Assembly (NCBI RefSeq): GCF_012241385.1
Contig: NZ_JAAVXB010000001.1
Span: 310,001 to 374,000, forward strand
Direction: 5' to 3'
DNA from: Solimonas marina
Lineage (GTDB): Bacteria > Pseudomonadota > Gammaproteobacteria > Nevskiales > Nevskiaceae
Length of the DNA: 64,000 bases
The notes below the pieces were generated by a model. That model made no database searches. It was given only the letters and a program-made list of their open reading frames with translations, and was not told the origin of the DNA. The stretch's first letter is position 1, and each line of letters begins with the position of its first letter. Made by a program: the position numbers and the translations under genes. Positions 45,113-54,100 of the stretch are shown piece after piece.

Positions 45113-46255
45113 ATGAACACCGAAGTCACGAACCCGATGCCGGGCAACAATTGGCGCGTGCGCGATGGCGAAATCGTCACGCAGCGTCTGTTCGACGTCG
45201 CCTATTCGATCGACCTGGCGCGACTCGAAACCCTGTGGGCACAGCGGCCCGGCGGCGCCAGCCGGCGCGGCGGCTTCCGCAAAACGCCGCCGAAAGCCGT
45301 TGCCTTCGACGTGCCGCCGCTGGTGCTGCCGCTGGAACCCGTCACCGTCGATCTCGGCCACCACGCGCACACCGCGCAGGTCGAAGTGCGCGTCTACGAC
45401 TTCGGCGCGGTGTCCATTGCCCTGCGCATCGCCGTCACGCATTGCGAGTGGCGCGCCTACACCGCACTGCTCAACGAGGTCGACCGCCACATCGGGCCGG
45501 CGGTCGAGCATCCGCTCTGGGAGCACTTGCTGGCGCGGCTGTTCGACGTGGCCGGCGCCGCGTTCGAACGCCCGAACCGCTCCGGTCTGCAGGAGGACTA
45601 TCTGTACGGCATCGTGCGCGCCTTCGAGCAGCCGGTGCCGCCTGCGTCGCTGATCGACGACCGTGGTCTGGTCGAACTGCTGTCCGGCGAGACCGTGCCG
45701 CTCGGCGAAGGCACGCGCCGCGACCTGCTGCGCCAACGCTTCTCGTACTACGAGGACGATCTCGTGGTGCTGACCTGGGATCGCGCCTTCATCTACGATC
45801 CGCGCGGCGATTCCGACGTCGCCGATGTGCTCGAAATCGCCAATGCGCAGCTACTGGAAATGCGCTACTACGACGAACTGCTCGACGACGAACTGCCGCA
45901 CATGTACGACCTCGTCGAAGCCGCGCAGCGCGCGCTGCTGCCCGGTGCGCCGCGGCGCTATGCGGAGCTGGCGCGCCGCCTGTACGGCCTGGTCGCTGAA
46001 GTCACCGAACTCAAGGAACGCGTCGACAACGCGCTGCAGGTCACCGAGGATGTCTATCTCGCACGCCTCTACAGCGCCGCACTCGACCTGTTCCGCGTCG
46101 CCGGCTTCAGTCAGGCCGTCGACCGCAAGCTCGCGATCATCCGCGACACCTACATCGCGCTCTACGACGAAGCCTCAGGCCGCCGCGCCGAGCTGCTCGA
46201 ACTGACGATCGTGCTGCTGATCCTGTTCGAGATCGTGATGGCGTTCGTGCACTGA
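45113..46255 (+). CDS. RMD1/DUF155-like protein with C-terminal membrane anchor
   Basis: A 380-residue protein. The second half has LEMRYYDELLDDELPHMYDLVE and then a long helix. It ends in a charged stretch plus a membrane helix (RAELLELTIVLLILFEIVMAF), as in the DUF155/RMD1 family known from fungi and from bacterial YagE-like proteins. The N-terminal part is a soluble alpha/beta region. Function in bacteria is unknown. It is a single gene, divergent from the DUF2306-like gene across 177 bp. Confidence 0.6.
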   Translation: MNTEVTNPMPGNNWRVRDGEIVTQRLFDVAYSIDLARLETLWAQRPGGASRRGGFRKTPPKAVAFDVPPLVLPLEPVTVDLGHHAHTAQVEVRVYDFGAVSIALRIAVTHCEWRAYTALLNEVDRHIGPAVEHPLWEHLLARLFDVAGAAFERPNRSGLQEDYLYGIVRAFEQPVPPASLIDDRGLVELLSGETVPLGEGTRRDLLRQRFSYYEDDLVVLTWDRAFIYDPRGDSDVADVLEIANAQLLEMRYYDELLDDELPHMYDLVEAAQRALLPGAPRRYAELARRLYGLVAEVTELKERVDNALQVTEDVYLARLYSAALDLFRVAGFSQAVDRKLAIIRDTYIALYDEASGRRAELLELTIVLLILFEIVMAFVH

Positions 46256-46400
46256 GCGCACTCCTAACCATGGGAGCGGATATCCGCCCCACGATTCGTT
46301 GCCGGCGCAACGCGCAAGCACCACGAAAAATCCGGATTGCCGATATCGACGAAGTTACCGCGATCTTCTACAGGCTCGAGTTCGCAGCCACCAAACTCGT

Positions 46401-48026
46401 TCAGTCCCGCGTCTCTCCACCGGGCAGCACCGGCAGATTCAATTCCTTCAGAAACGCATTGTGCTTCCGCGTCGCTGCGCGGATTGCTTCCTCGATTTTC
46501 ATCAAGTTGGCATGCGTCGCTTTCAGGTCGATCTCCGCCTCCGCCTGCGCCGTACTGATGTAGCGGGAGATGTTGAGGTTGTAGCCTTCCTCGGCGATGC
46601 GTTCCATCGAGACGCGCTTGGCGTAGCGATCTTCTTCACGCCGATACTGATAGGTCGAAACGATTTTCTCGATGTGCCCGTCGTTGAGGAAGTTCTGTCG
46701 CTTGCCCTTCTCGAAGTGCTCGGCGGCGTTGATGAACAGCACGTCTTCCGGCTTCTTGCACTTCTTCAGCACCAGAATGCACACGGGAATGCCCGTCGAG
46801 TAGAACAGGTTCGGCGGCAGGCCGATCACCGTGTCGATGGTGCCATCCTTGAGCAGCTTGGTACGGATGCGTTCCTCGGCGCCGCCACGGAACAACACGC
46901 CATGCGGCAGGATGATCGCCATCACACCCTGGTCTTTCAGGTAGTGCAGGCCATGCAGCAGGAAAGCAAAATCCGCAGCTGACTTGGGCGCGACGCCGTA
47001 GTTCTTGAAGCGCACGTCGTCGCCCATGTCCTCCTTCGGCTCCCAGCGGTAGCTGAACGGTGGGTTGGCAACCACGGCATCGAACTTCGGCATCTTGGCG
47101 GGATTGGTTTCTCGCAGGAAATCCCAATCATTGAGCAACGTGTCGCCGTGGTAGATCTCGAACTCCGTGTCCTTCACCCCGTGCAGCAGCATGTTCATGC
47201 GCGCGAGGTTGTAGGTGGTGATGTTCTTTTCCTGTCCGACGATCCGGCCGATGCCGTGCGGCCCCATGCGTTTGCGCACATTGAGCAACAGTGAGCCGGA
47301 CCCGCAGGCAAAGTCGAACACGCTGCCCAGATGCTTCACGGGGCCGGTATCCGGCGCCTGGCTGTCCAGCGTGACAATCGCCGAGAGAATGTCGGAGATG
47401 CGCTGCGGCGTGTAGAACTCACCAGCCTTCTTGCCCGAACCGGCCGCGAACTGGCCGATCAGGTATTCGTAAGCGTCGCCGAGCGCATCGACGTCAGTGC
47501 GAAACTCGTTCAGGCCCTTGGCGATCTCCTTGATGATCTCGCACAGCTTCCTGTTCTTGTCGGCGTGCGTTCTGCCGAGCTTCTCCGAACCCAGATTGAT
47601 TTCCGAGAACAGGCCGCCGAACGTGCTCTGGAACGATTCGTTCTCGATGTATTTGAAACCTTCCCGCAGCGTTTCCAGCAGATCGTCGCTCTGGTTCTTC
47701 GCGAGGTTGGCGATGCTGGCCCAGAGATGCTCCGGCTTGATCACGTAATGCACCTTGCGGCGCATCTGCTTCTCGAATTCGACGACGTCGCCCGGGTTGT
47801 TCGCATACCACAGCGCTAGCGGTACACGGCCGTCGTCGGCAGACAACTGGGGAAAATCCGGCCCCAGTTCCTTCTTCGCCGCCGCCTCATAGTTGTCGGA
47901 CAGATAGCGCAGAAACAGGAAGGCCAGCATGTAATCGCGGAAGTCGTCCGCATTCATCGCACCGCGCAATCGGTCGGCAATGTTCCAGAGGGTCTTGCCC
48001 AGCAGCTGTTTGTCTTTGTCGTTCAT
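46401..48026 (-). CDS. hsdM: Type I restriction-modification DNA methyltransferase subunit (HsdM)
   Basis: A 541-residue N6-adenine methyltransferase. An HsdM N-terminal helical domain (~5-135) precedes the SAM-binding motif FDFACGSGSLLLN (about 235) and the catalytic NPPF in AVVANPPFSYR. The length is standard. It is last in the operon hsdR-hsdS-RAYT-rhuM-hsdM, starting 11 nt after the rhuM stop. With HsdS it methylates the recognised site and protects the chromosome. Confidence 0.96.
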   Translation of the reverse strand: MNDKDKQLLGKTLWNIADRLRGAMNADDFRDYMLAFLFLRYLSDNYEAAAKKELGPDFPQLSADDGRVPLALWYANNPGDVVEFEKQMRRKVHYVIKPEHLWASIANLAKNQSDDLLETLREGFKYIENESFQSTFGGLFSEINLGSEKLGRTHADKNRKLCEIIKEIAKGLNEFRTDVDALGDAYEYLIGQFAAGSGKKAGEFYTPQRISDILSAIVTLDSQAPDTGPVKHLGSVFDFACGSGSLLLNVRKRMGPHGIGRIVGQEKNITTYNLARMNMLLHGVKDTEFEIYHGDTLLNDWDFLRETNPAKMPKFDAVVANPPFSYRWEPKEDMGDDVRFKNYGVAPKSAADFAFLLHGLHYLKDQGVMAIILPHGVLFRGGAEERIRTKLLKDGTIDTVIGLPPNLFYSTGIPVCILVLKKCKKPEDVLFINAAEHFEKGKRQNFLNDGHIEKIVSTYQYRREEDRYAKRVSMERIAEEGYNLNISRYISTAQAEAEIDLKATHANLMKIEEAIRAATRKHNAFLKELNLPVLPGGETRD

Positions 48027-48037
48027 GAACAGGGCGA

Positions 48038-49045
48038 TCAGGATTTCTTGGGGCGCCGCTTGATTTTGGCTTCGAGGCGCTTCAGCTCGGCTTCGTCGGC
48101 TTGGTCGGCAGCCAATGCCTCCTGCTGTCTGCGACGCTGGTCGAACTCGACATAGCGAGCGAACGTGGACGTCTCCATCCGCTCATGGCTGATAGAGCCC
48201 TTGCCATCCAGCAGCGGAAAGCCGTTGGTGGTGATGATCTGGTCGATGTTCTCTTTCCAGAAGCTCATGCGGGTTTCCTTACGGTTCTTCGCGCGCAGTT
48301 CCGCCGTTTCCAGAAAGATCACCACGAGCCGATTCAACGTGTCGATCTCGTCCTCATTCAGATAATTCTTGGCAATGAGGATGTCGGTCTTGCGGACCTT
48401 GTCGCCCTTCCAGGCCAGCAGGCCGAAATTCGGATCGCCGGGGTCGGCTCGTGCCGTGACCAGTTCGGCGGCGGTCTGTTGCGTCACCGCGAACAGCAAC
48501 AGGTTCTGCACCGTAGCGAAGAACTGCTGAGTCGCGCGATCAGTCTTGTCATAGTCCGTGCTGAGTGCAAAGAGATCGCGCACCTTCTGGTAGAACCGCT
48601 TCTCCGAGGCGCGAATGTCGCGAATGCGCGCCAGCATCTCGTCGAAGTAGTCCGGGCGGCCGTCCGGGTTCTTCAGCCGCTCGTCATCCATCACGAAGCC
48701 CTTGAGCAGGTACTCCTTGAGCACGGTGGAGGCCCAGCGACGGAACTGCACACCGCGCGGCGAGCGCACGCGGTAGCCCACTGCGAGGATGGCGTCGAGG
48801 TTGTAGAGCGTCAGCGGCCGCCGGACCTCGCGCTCCCCCTCGGATTGAACTACCGAGGATTCCTCGGTAGTTGCCTCGCGGCGTAACTCCTCGTCTTCAA
48901 AGATATTTCTGAGATGCAGACCAACGTTGTCCGTACTCGTGTCGAAGAGTTGTGCCATCTCGCGCTGGCTCAGCCAGACCGTCTGATCCTTGGCACGGAG
49001 TTGGATTTGGCTCTTGCCGTCTTCGGTGGTGTAGAGAATCAACAC
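48038..49045 (-). CDS. rhuM: RhuM family protein
   Basis: A 335-residue protein from a GTG at 49045, with GGGGAG upstream. VWLSQREMAQLFDTSTDNVGLHLRNIF is the helix-turn-helix-like start and RPLTLYNLDAILAVGYRVRSPRG the family signature. The tail is Lys/Arg/Glu-rich. RhuM proteins are common inside type I restriction loci and Salmonella islands; their role is not settled. Its first 7 nt overlap the end of the RAYT gene, whose last codons read through a REP element. Confidence 0.85.
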   Translation of the reverse strand: MLILYTTEDGKSQIQLRAKDQTVWLSQREMAQLFDTSTDNVGLHLRNIFEDEELRREATTEESSVVQSEGEREVRRPLTLYNLDAILAVGYRVRSPRGVQFRRWASTVLKEYLLKGFVMDDERLKNPDGRPDYFDEMLARIRDIRASEKRFYQKVRDLFALSTDYDKTDRATQQFFATVQNLLLFAVTQQTAAELVTARADPGDPNFGLLAWKGDKVRKTDILIAKNYLNEDEIDTLNRLVVIFLETAELRAKNRKETRMSFWKENIDQIITTNGFPLLDGKGSISHERMETSTFARYVEFDQRRRQQEALAADQADEAELKRLEAKIKRRPKKS

Positions 49046-49788
49046 TCGTCTGCTCCCCTGTGAGCGCCGACGTCCTCGTCGGCTCTGAAATCCATGCCGG
49101 CGGGGACGCCGGCGTTCCCAGCACTTGACCACGGCCATTCTTCCGGACTGCGGCAAAGACCGGCCCTGACCGGGTTCTGATGAATGTAGTCAACCACCGA
49201 GCCGTAGTGTTTCTCGTCGCGGATGTAGCGATCCCAGTACTCCCGCATCCACACCGGCCCGCCTTCCGGAATGTCGAGCCCTAATGCCGCGCGATTGCGC
49301 GATATCCAACGGGCGGTGAACGACTTCCAGCCCTGCACGATCGACGCGAGATCGATCAACGGTTCCAGCAAAACGTGCACATGGTTCGGCATCACGCACC
49401 AGGCGTGCAAGTGATAGCGCTCGCAGTGAAAATGAAGGAATGAACGCTGCACGAAGCCGGCGACTTCCGGGTGGCGGAGCGCGCAGCCTCCCATGCCGGC
49501 GTCCAGCCAGGATTCGATCTTTTCGCGTTTCGCCATCTCACGGCGCGTCTCGGGAAGATGCCGAAGCTCCTCACGCAACTGCTCAAGTTTCTCTCGCGGC
49601 AAGCTGTCCGCGAGCCGATAGGTGATCGACTGCAATACCTGAGGCGAATCGAGGTGTGGCAGATAGCCTCTCGAATACCACCTGGGCGTGCCATCGCTGG
49701 GAGCATCGACGTCCCTGGGAGCGCCGACGTCCTCGTCGGCTTTAGAAGACATGCCGGCGGGGACGCCGGCGTTCCCAGCGCTGCTCAC
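49039..49788 (-). CDS. REP-associated tyrosine transposase (RAYT, IS200-like Y1 family)
   Basis: A 249-residue protein. The core, residues ~35-225, opens WYSRGYLPHLDSP and contains the HUH motif HAWCVMPNHVHVLLE. It continues through a helix with GWKSFTARWISRNR, where the family's Tyr is expected in the region EYWDRYIRDEKHY, and ends YIHQNPVRAGL. RAYTs process REP palindromes as single strands. Both ends of the frame are made of REP sequence: residues 1-30 and the tail after WPWSSAGNAGVPAG. A GTG at 49788 overlaps the hsdS stop; ATG 49752 is an alternative start. A single-gene transposase coupled inside a restriction operon is unusual. Confidence 0.92.
   Translation of the reverse strand: MSSAGNAGVPAGMSSKADEDVGAPRDVDAPSDGTPRWYSRGYLPHLDSPQVLQSITYRLADSLPREKLEQLREELRHLPETRREMAKREKIESWLDAGMGGCALRHPEVAGFVQRSFLHFHCERYHLHAWCVMPNHVHVLLEPLIDLASIVQGWKSFTARWISRNRAALGLDIPEGGPVWMREYWDRYIRDEKHYGSVVDYIHQNPVRAGLCRSPEEWPWSSAGNAGVPAGMDFRADEDVGAHRGADEC
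49062..49121. repeat. REP palindrome pair, copy A (3' side of RAYT)
   Basis: Two hairpins, GCCGAC-GTCCTC-GTCGGC and then GCCGGC-GGGGAC-GCCGGC, separated by about 14 nt and ending GTTCCCAGC. It encodes the last residues of the RAYT frame and lies just upstream of the rhuM start. Confidence 0.9.
49699..49778. repeat. REP palindrome pair, copy B (5' side of RAYT), with an extra partial unit
   Basis: A partial unit GGGAGCATCGACGTCCC (49699-49715) precedes a full copy at 49717-49778. The hairpins are the same as in copy A: GCCGAC-GTCCTC-GTCGGC and GCCGGC-GGGGAC-GCCGGC, framed by GGGAGC and GTTCCCAG. It encodes the N terminus of the RAYT frame. Confidence 0.9.
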
Positions 49789-51122
49789 GTCCTGGCCTCA
49801 ACCTGGGATGGCGACGGAAAGAGCTGCTGCATGAGCCCTTTCTTGTGGGTCTTGAGGGTTTCGAGCTGGTCGCTTTGGGCGGCGATCAGGTCATCGAGAG
49901 AGGAGAGGCAGGAGGCGATGCGTTGTTGTTCCTCGAATTGAGGAACGCACAGCCTCATGCGCGCAAAATCATCGAAGTAAAGGCGAAGGCGATCTTTCGT
50001 GAGGCCGCGGGACGTCGCTGTCAGCAAAAGAAGAACATGCGGCAGCTTGAATAGATAGGCAAAGAAGTCAGAACATGCTCCGGCCTTCGGCGCGAGAACA
50101 ACATAGGCAGGGCTGACCATGCAGTCCTCTGCTGCGACGCCTTGCGCGCCCTGCCACATCCGCATCATGTTGTAGGCGATGTCGCCCTTGCAGACTTTCT
50201 TGTTTCCGGCTGGGTCTTCGATGTCGTAAAAATCACGATCAAACGATGCGCGCGGGATCATTCCGTCGTTGATGGTTACCGAGTAGATCGGCAGTCCAGT
50301 TTCCCCGGCTTCCTTGCGGTTTGCGAACAAATCACAACCGACCTTCACCGCCCAAGCAGGAGCACTTCGGAACTCGGAAAAGCGGAGGCGGGGGAGGGTT
50401 TCGCCTTCGCGGGGGAAGAGCTGCTGCATGAGCCCTTTTTTGTGGGCATTGAGCGCGTCGAGTTTTTGGCTTTCGGCGCCGATCAGCTCGTCCAGCGTGC
50501 TCAGGCACTCGGCGATTTTTTGTTGTTCGGCGCGCGTCGGAACTCCAACATCAAACTGTGTGAGAGCATCGGTATCAATTTTCCCAGCGCCAATTCCAGT
50601 TTTGTCTACTGGAATGCGCGACTCCGCAGCCAACAGTTGATGAAGCAAAAACTCGCCGCTCACGTTCTGGCCCACCGACAAAGACTTCACGTCTTGATTG
50701 AAGGCAACGTCAACTTCTGCAACGCAGATTGGTACGCGATTAAAGAGCATGCTGCCTCGGACCAACATCAGCAGCGAACCCTTCGGTGCGATGCGAGTAC
50801 CGTTTCCGATTGCTGCCTCGGACACGTTTAGTTCTGAACTACGAACTCGTGTTTCATGCATTGCTGATGCGCTGATCCAAGGAATCGAACCGCTCCAGAA
50901 ACTGGGGTTGTCTTTTGGCGGCGTTCCCCCGGATGAGAACTCGGTTATCTCTCCCAGCTTCTTTCCTACCCACGCTCGCCCGTCCCGAAACTCCGGAAAC
51001 CGCAGCTTCGGCACCAGCGCTGGGAACGCCGACGTCCCCGTCGGCTGCTCGCTTGATGCCGGCGAGGACGCCGGCGCTCCCAGGGACATCGTTGCTCCCA
51101 GCGACGCTCCCAGGGGCTTCAT
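49785..51122 (-). CDS. hsdS: Type I restriction-modification specificity subunit (HsdS)
   Basis: A 445-residue protein with the classic two-repeat layout: TRD1 (~35-200), conserved helix CR1 (EQQKIAECLSTLDELIGAESQ and HKKGLMQQLFP), TRD2 (~250-400) and CR2 (EEQQRIASCLSSLDDL, HKKGLMQQLFPSP). Family members usually open directly with VPKLRFPEFRDG. Here about 38 extra residues precede it, and most are encoded by a REP element at 51022-51083 (GAPASSPASS, GTSAFPAL). Start ATG 51122 overlaps the hsdR stop (ATGA). It picks the bipartite target sequence for HsdM and HsdR. Confidence 0.94.
   Translation of the reverse strand: MKPLGASLGATMSLGAPASSPASSEQPTGTSAFPALVPKLRFPEFRDGRAWVGKKLGEITEFSSGGTPPKDNPSFWSGSIPWISASAMHETRVRSSELNVSEAAIGNGTRIAPKGSLLMLVRGSMLFNRVPICVAEVDVAFNQDVKSLSVGQNVSGEFLLHQLLAAESRIPVDKTGIGAGKIDTDALTQFDVGVPTRAEQQKIAECLSTLDELIGAESQKLDALNAHKKGLMQQLFPREGETLPRLRFSEFRSAPAWAVKVGCDLFANRKEAGETGLPIYSVTINDGMIPRASFDRDFYDIEDPAGNKKVCKGDIAYNMMRMWQGAQGVAAEDCMVSPAYVVLAPKAGACSDFFAYLFKLPHVLLLLTATSRGLTKDRLRLYFDDFARMRLCVPQFEEQQRIASCLSSLDDLIAAQSDQLETLKTHKKGLMQQLFPSPSQVEART
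51022..51083. repeat. REP palindrome pair, copy C, inside the hsdS 5' coding end
   Basis: GGGAACGCC start, hairpins GCCGAC-GTCCCC-GTCGGC and GCCGGC-GAGGAC-GCCGGC, ending GCTCCCAG. Same layout as copies A and B. It is read in frame as part of HsdS residues ~14-34. Two short GCTCCCAG-like fragments follow at 51090-51115. Confidence 0.9.
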
Positions 51123-54100
51123 GATTCGTAGGCACTCAAGCCCGAAATCTCCCGCCCCGCCGCCCGCTTCTTCAGCACCGGCACCAGCGCATCCATCAGC
51201 GCCAGTTCCTTCACGCGCCGCTCGCGCCAGCCGAGACCCAGCGGCGCCATCAGCTCGGTGAGCTGTTCGCCGTCGAAGACCATGCGCTGCAGGATGGCAT
51301 CGGTGAACGCCTGCAACCGCTCGGGTGCGAGGCCGTGCTGTTCCGCAATGTCGGCCAGCTCAGCACTGAGGCGCTGCGTCTTGAAGCGCTGGTAGCCGTC
51401 GCGGATTTCCTTCTCGGAGAGGCCCGTGCCTCTGCTGAGGCAGCGCACGTAGTCAGCCATCAGTTCGCGCTCGTCCATCATGTTGGCGTTGGCAGCAATC
51501 AGGCCGATGATCTGGTCGGTGTTCATCGTCTGCTTGCCCGGCATCTTCGAGGAGAAGTTTGCCAGCAGCTTCATGATGTAGTCGTAGTCGATGACGGCGG
51601 AGGCGAACAGCACGAACTCGAAGTCGAGTTGGTCGATGATGGCCGAGTTGCCGGCGGGGGCGCCGCTCTTGCCCTGGCGCTCCTTGAGGTCTTGCGCGGT
51701 GGCGAGGTAGGCGCCGCGGTAGGCGTTGAGGTCGTCGCGCGGCAGGAGCTTGTCGACTTCCGTCTTCAGCTCGGGCTTGAGGTCGGTGTACTGGTCGAGC
51801 TGGGTCTTGAGACGCTGCACCTCGCGGAAGCGCTCGATGAACATCGCGCGGGCGTCGTCGCCCTTGAGGGCGGGCACGCTCTCCGGCTTGGGCGGCAGGT
51901 CCTGCGATTCCATGAACGTGCCGAGTTTGGCGAGCGCTTCCTTCAGCTTGTCCACCACGGTGGGCGCGGGGTCGACCAGCCAGATTTCCCGTGCCTTGTT
52001 GTCGCTCTTCACTCCAGAGAACAGGGTGATGGCGTCGTCGACTGATTTTTGTTGCGCGCGGAAGTCCAGAATCTGGCCGTGCGGCTTGGTGGCGTTGAGC
52101 ACGCGATTGGTACGCGAAAACGCCTGGATGAGGCCGTGGTGCTTGAGGTTCTTGTCCACGTACAGGGTGTTGAGGTACTTGGAGTCGAAGCCGGTGAGCA
52201 GCATGTCCACGACGATGGTGATGTCGATCTTCTCTTCGCCCTTGCGTGGCAGATCGGCATTGGGGAACTGCTGGTCCTTGATGCGCTTCTGCACGTCCTG
52301 GTAATAGAGATCGAACTCGCCGAGTTTATGGTTACTGCCATAGCGAGCGTTGTAGTCGGCGATGATGTTCTTGAGCGCGCCCTTCTTTATGTCCGGCTCG
52401 ACTTCATTGTCCGCCTTCTCCTGCGGCAGGTCTTCCTGAATCTGCCTGACATCCGCATTGCCTTCTGCCGGCGGGGAGAACACGCAGGCGATCTTCAGCG
52501 GCACGAAGGCGGGGTCTGCGGCCTTGTGCTCGGCCTGGACCGTGTCGAACAGGCTGTAGTACTCGATGGCGTCGTTGATCGACGCGGTGGCGAAGAGGGC
52601 ATTGAAGCGACGCTGGCTGGTGGCGGCGTCGTGCTTGTCCAGAATGGCGTCGACGATGGCGCGCTTGGCAATGCTTGCCGGGAGCGCCGACGTCCCCGTC
52701 GGCTTCGGTGTCGAAGATGCCGGCGAGGACGCCGGCGTTCCCAGAAAATAGTCCACGTGGAAGCGCAGGACGTTCTTGTCCTCGATGGCGTGGGTGATGG
52801 TGTAGGCGTGCAGCTCGCGCTGGAACAGATCTTCGGTGGTGCGTAGTGAAGCCTGGTCGCCCGTGATCTGCTGGCGTGAGGCGTTGGCGTCGAAGATCGG
52901 CGTGCCGGTGAAGCCGAACAGTTGGGCCTTGGGGAAGAAATCCCTGATGGCCTGATGGTTCTCGCCGAATTGCGAGCGGTGGCATTCGTCGAAAATGAAG
53001 ACGATGCGCTTATCGGCGAGCGGCGCGAGCAGTTCCTTGTAGGTCCGCTTGTTCTGGCTGGCGCGCTGCTGGTTGCGCTTGCTGTCTTCGTCCAGCGCCA
53101 GGCCGAGCTTCTGGATGGTGGTGACGATAACCTTGTCGGCCTTCTCATCGGACAGCAGGCGGCGGACCAGCGTTGCGGTGTTGGTGTTCTCCTCGACGCA
53201 GCCTTCCTGAAACTTGTTGAATTCCTCACGCGTCTGCCGGTCCAAGTCCTTGCGGTCCACGACGAACAGACATTTGTCGATCTGTTCGTTCTCCTTGAGC
53301 AGGGTGGAAGCCTTGAAGGACGTGAGCGTTTTGCCGCTGCCGGTGGTGTGCCAGATGTAGCCATTGCCGTTGTTCTGTTCGATGCAGTCGACGATGGCCT
53401 GCACGGCATAGATCTGGTACGGCCGCATCATCAGCAGCTTTTGCTCGCTCTGGATCAGCACCATGTAGCGGCTGATCATGCGGCCCAGCTCGCACTTCTG
53501 CAGGAAGCAGTCGGCGAAGTCGTCGAGGTGGCTGACGGGCTTGTTGTCGCGGTCTGCCCAGCGGTAGACGGGCAAAAAGCGCTCGTCTGCATTGAAGCTG
53601 AAATGCCGGGCGTTGTTGTTGGCGAAGTAGATGGTGTCCGTGCGGTTGCTGACGACGAACAGCTGCACGAAGCACAGCAGCGTACGGGTGTAGCCGTTGC
53701 CCGGATCGTTCTTGTACTCGACGATCTGCTCCATGGCCCGGCGCGGGTTGACGCTCAGGGTCTTGAGTTCGATCTGCACCACCGGCATGCCATTGATCAG
53801 CAGCAGCACGTCGTAGCGGTGGTGGCTGTAGTCGGTGTTGATGCGCAGCTGATGGACGACCTCGAAGTCGTTCTTGCACCAGTCCTTGATGTTGACGAGG
53901 GTGTAGCTCAGCGGGGTGCCGTCGTCGCGGGAGAAGTCGTTCTTCTCGCGCAGGACGCGGGCGGCGGTGAAGACGTCCGGGATCGTCAACTCTTCGAGCA
54001 GGCGCTGGAATTCCGAATCGGTGAGGCGGACGCGGTTGAGGGCTTCGAATTTCTGACGGAAATTGGCCTCCAGGCCAGCGCGGTCACGGATGTCGGAGCG

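Noticed and set aside
49059-52744. CRISPR array
   Set aside because: The repeats A-D are palindromic pairs at irregular, kilobase distances inside genes, with no spacers or cas genes. They are REP elements.
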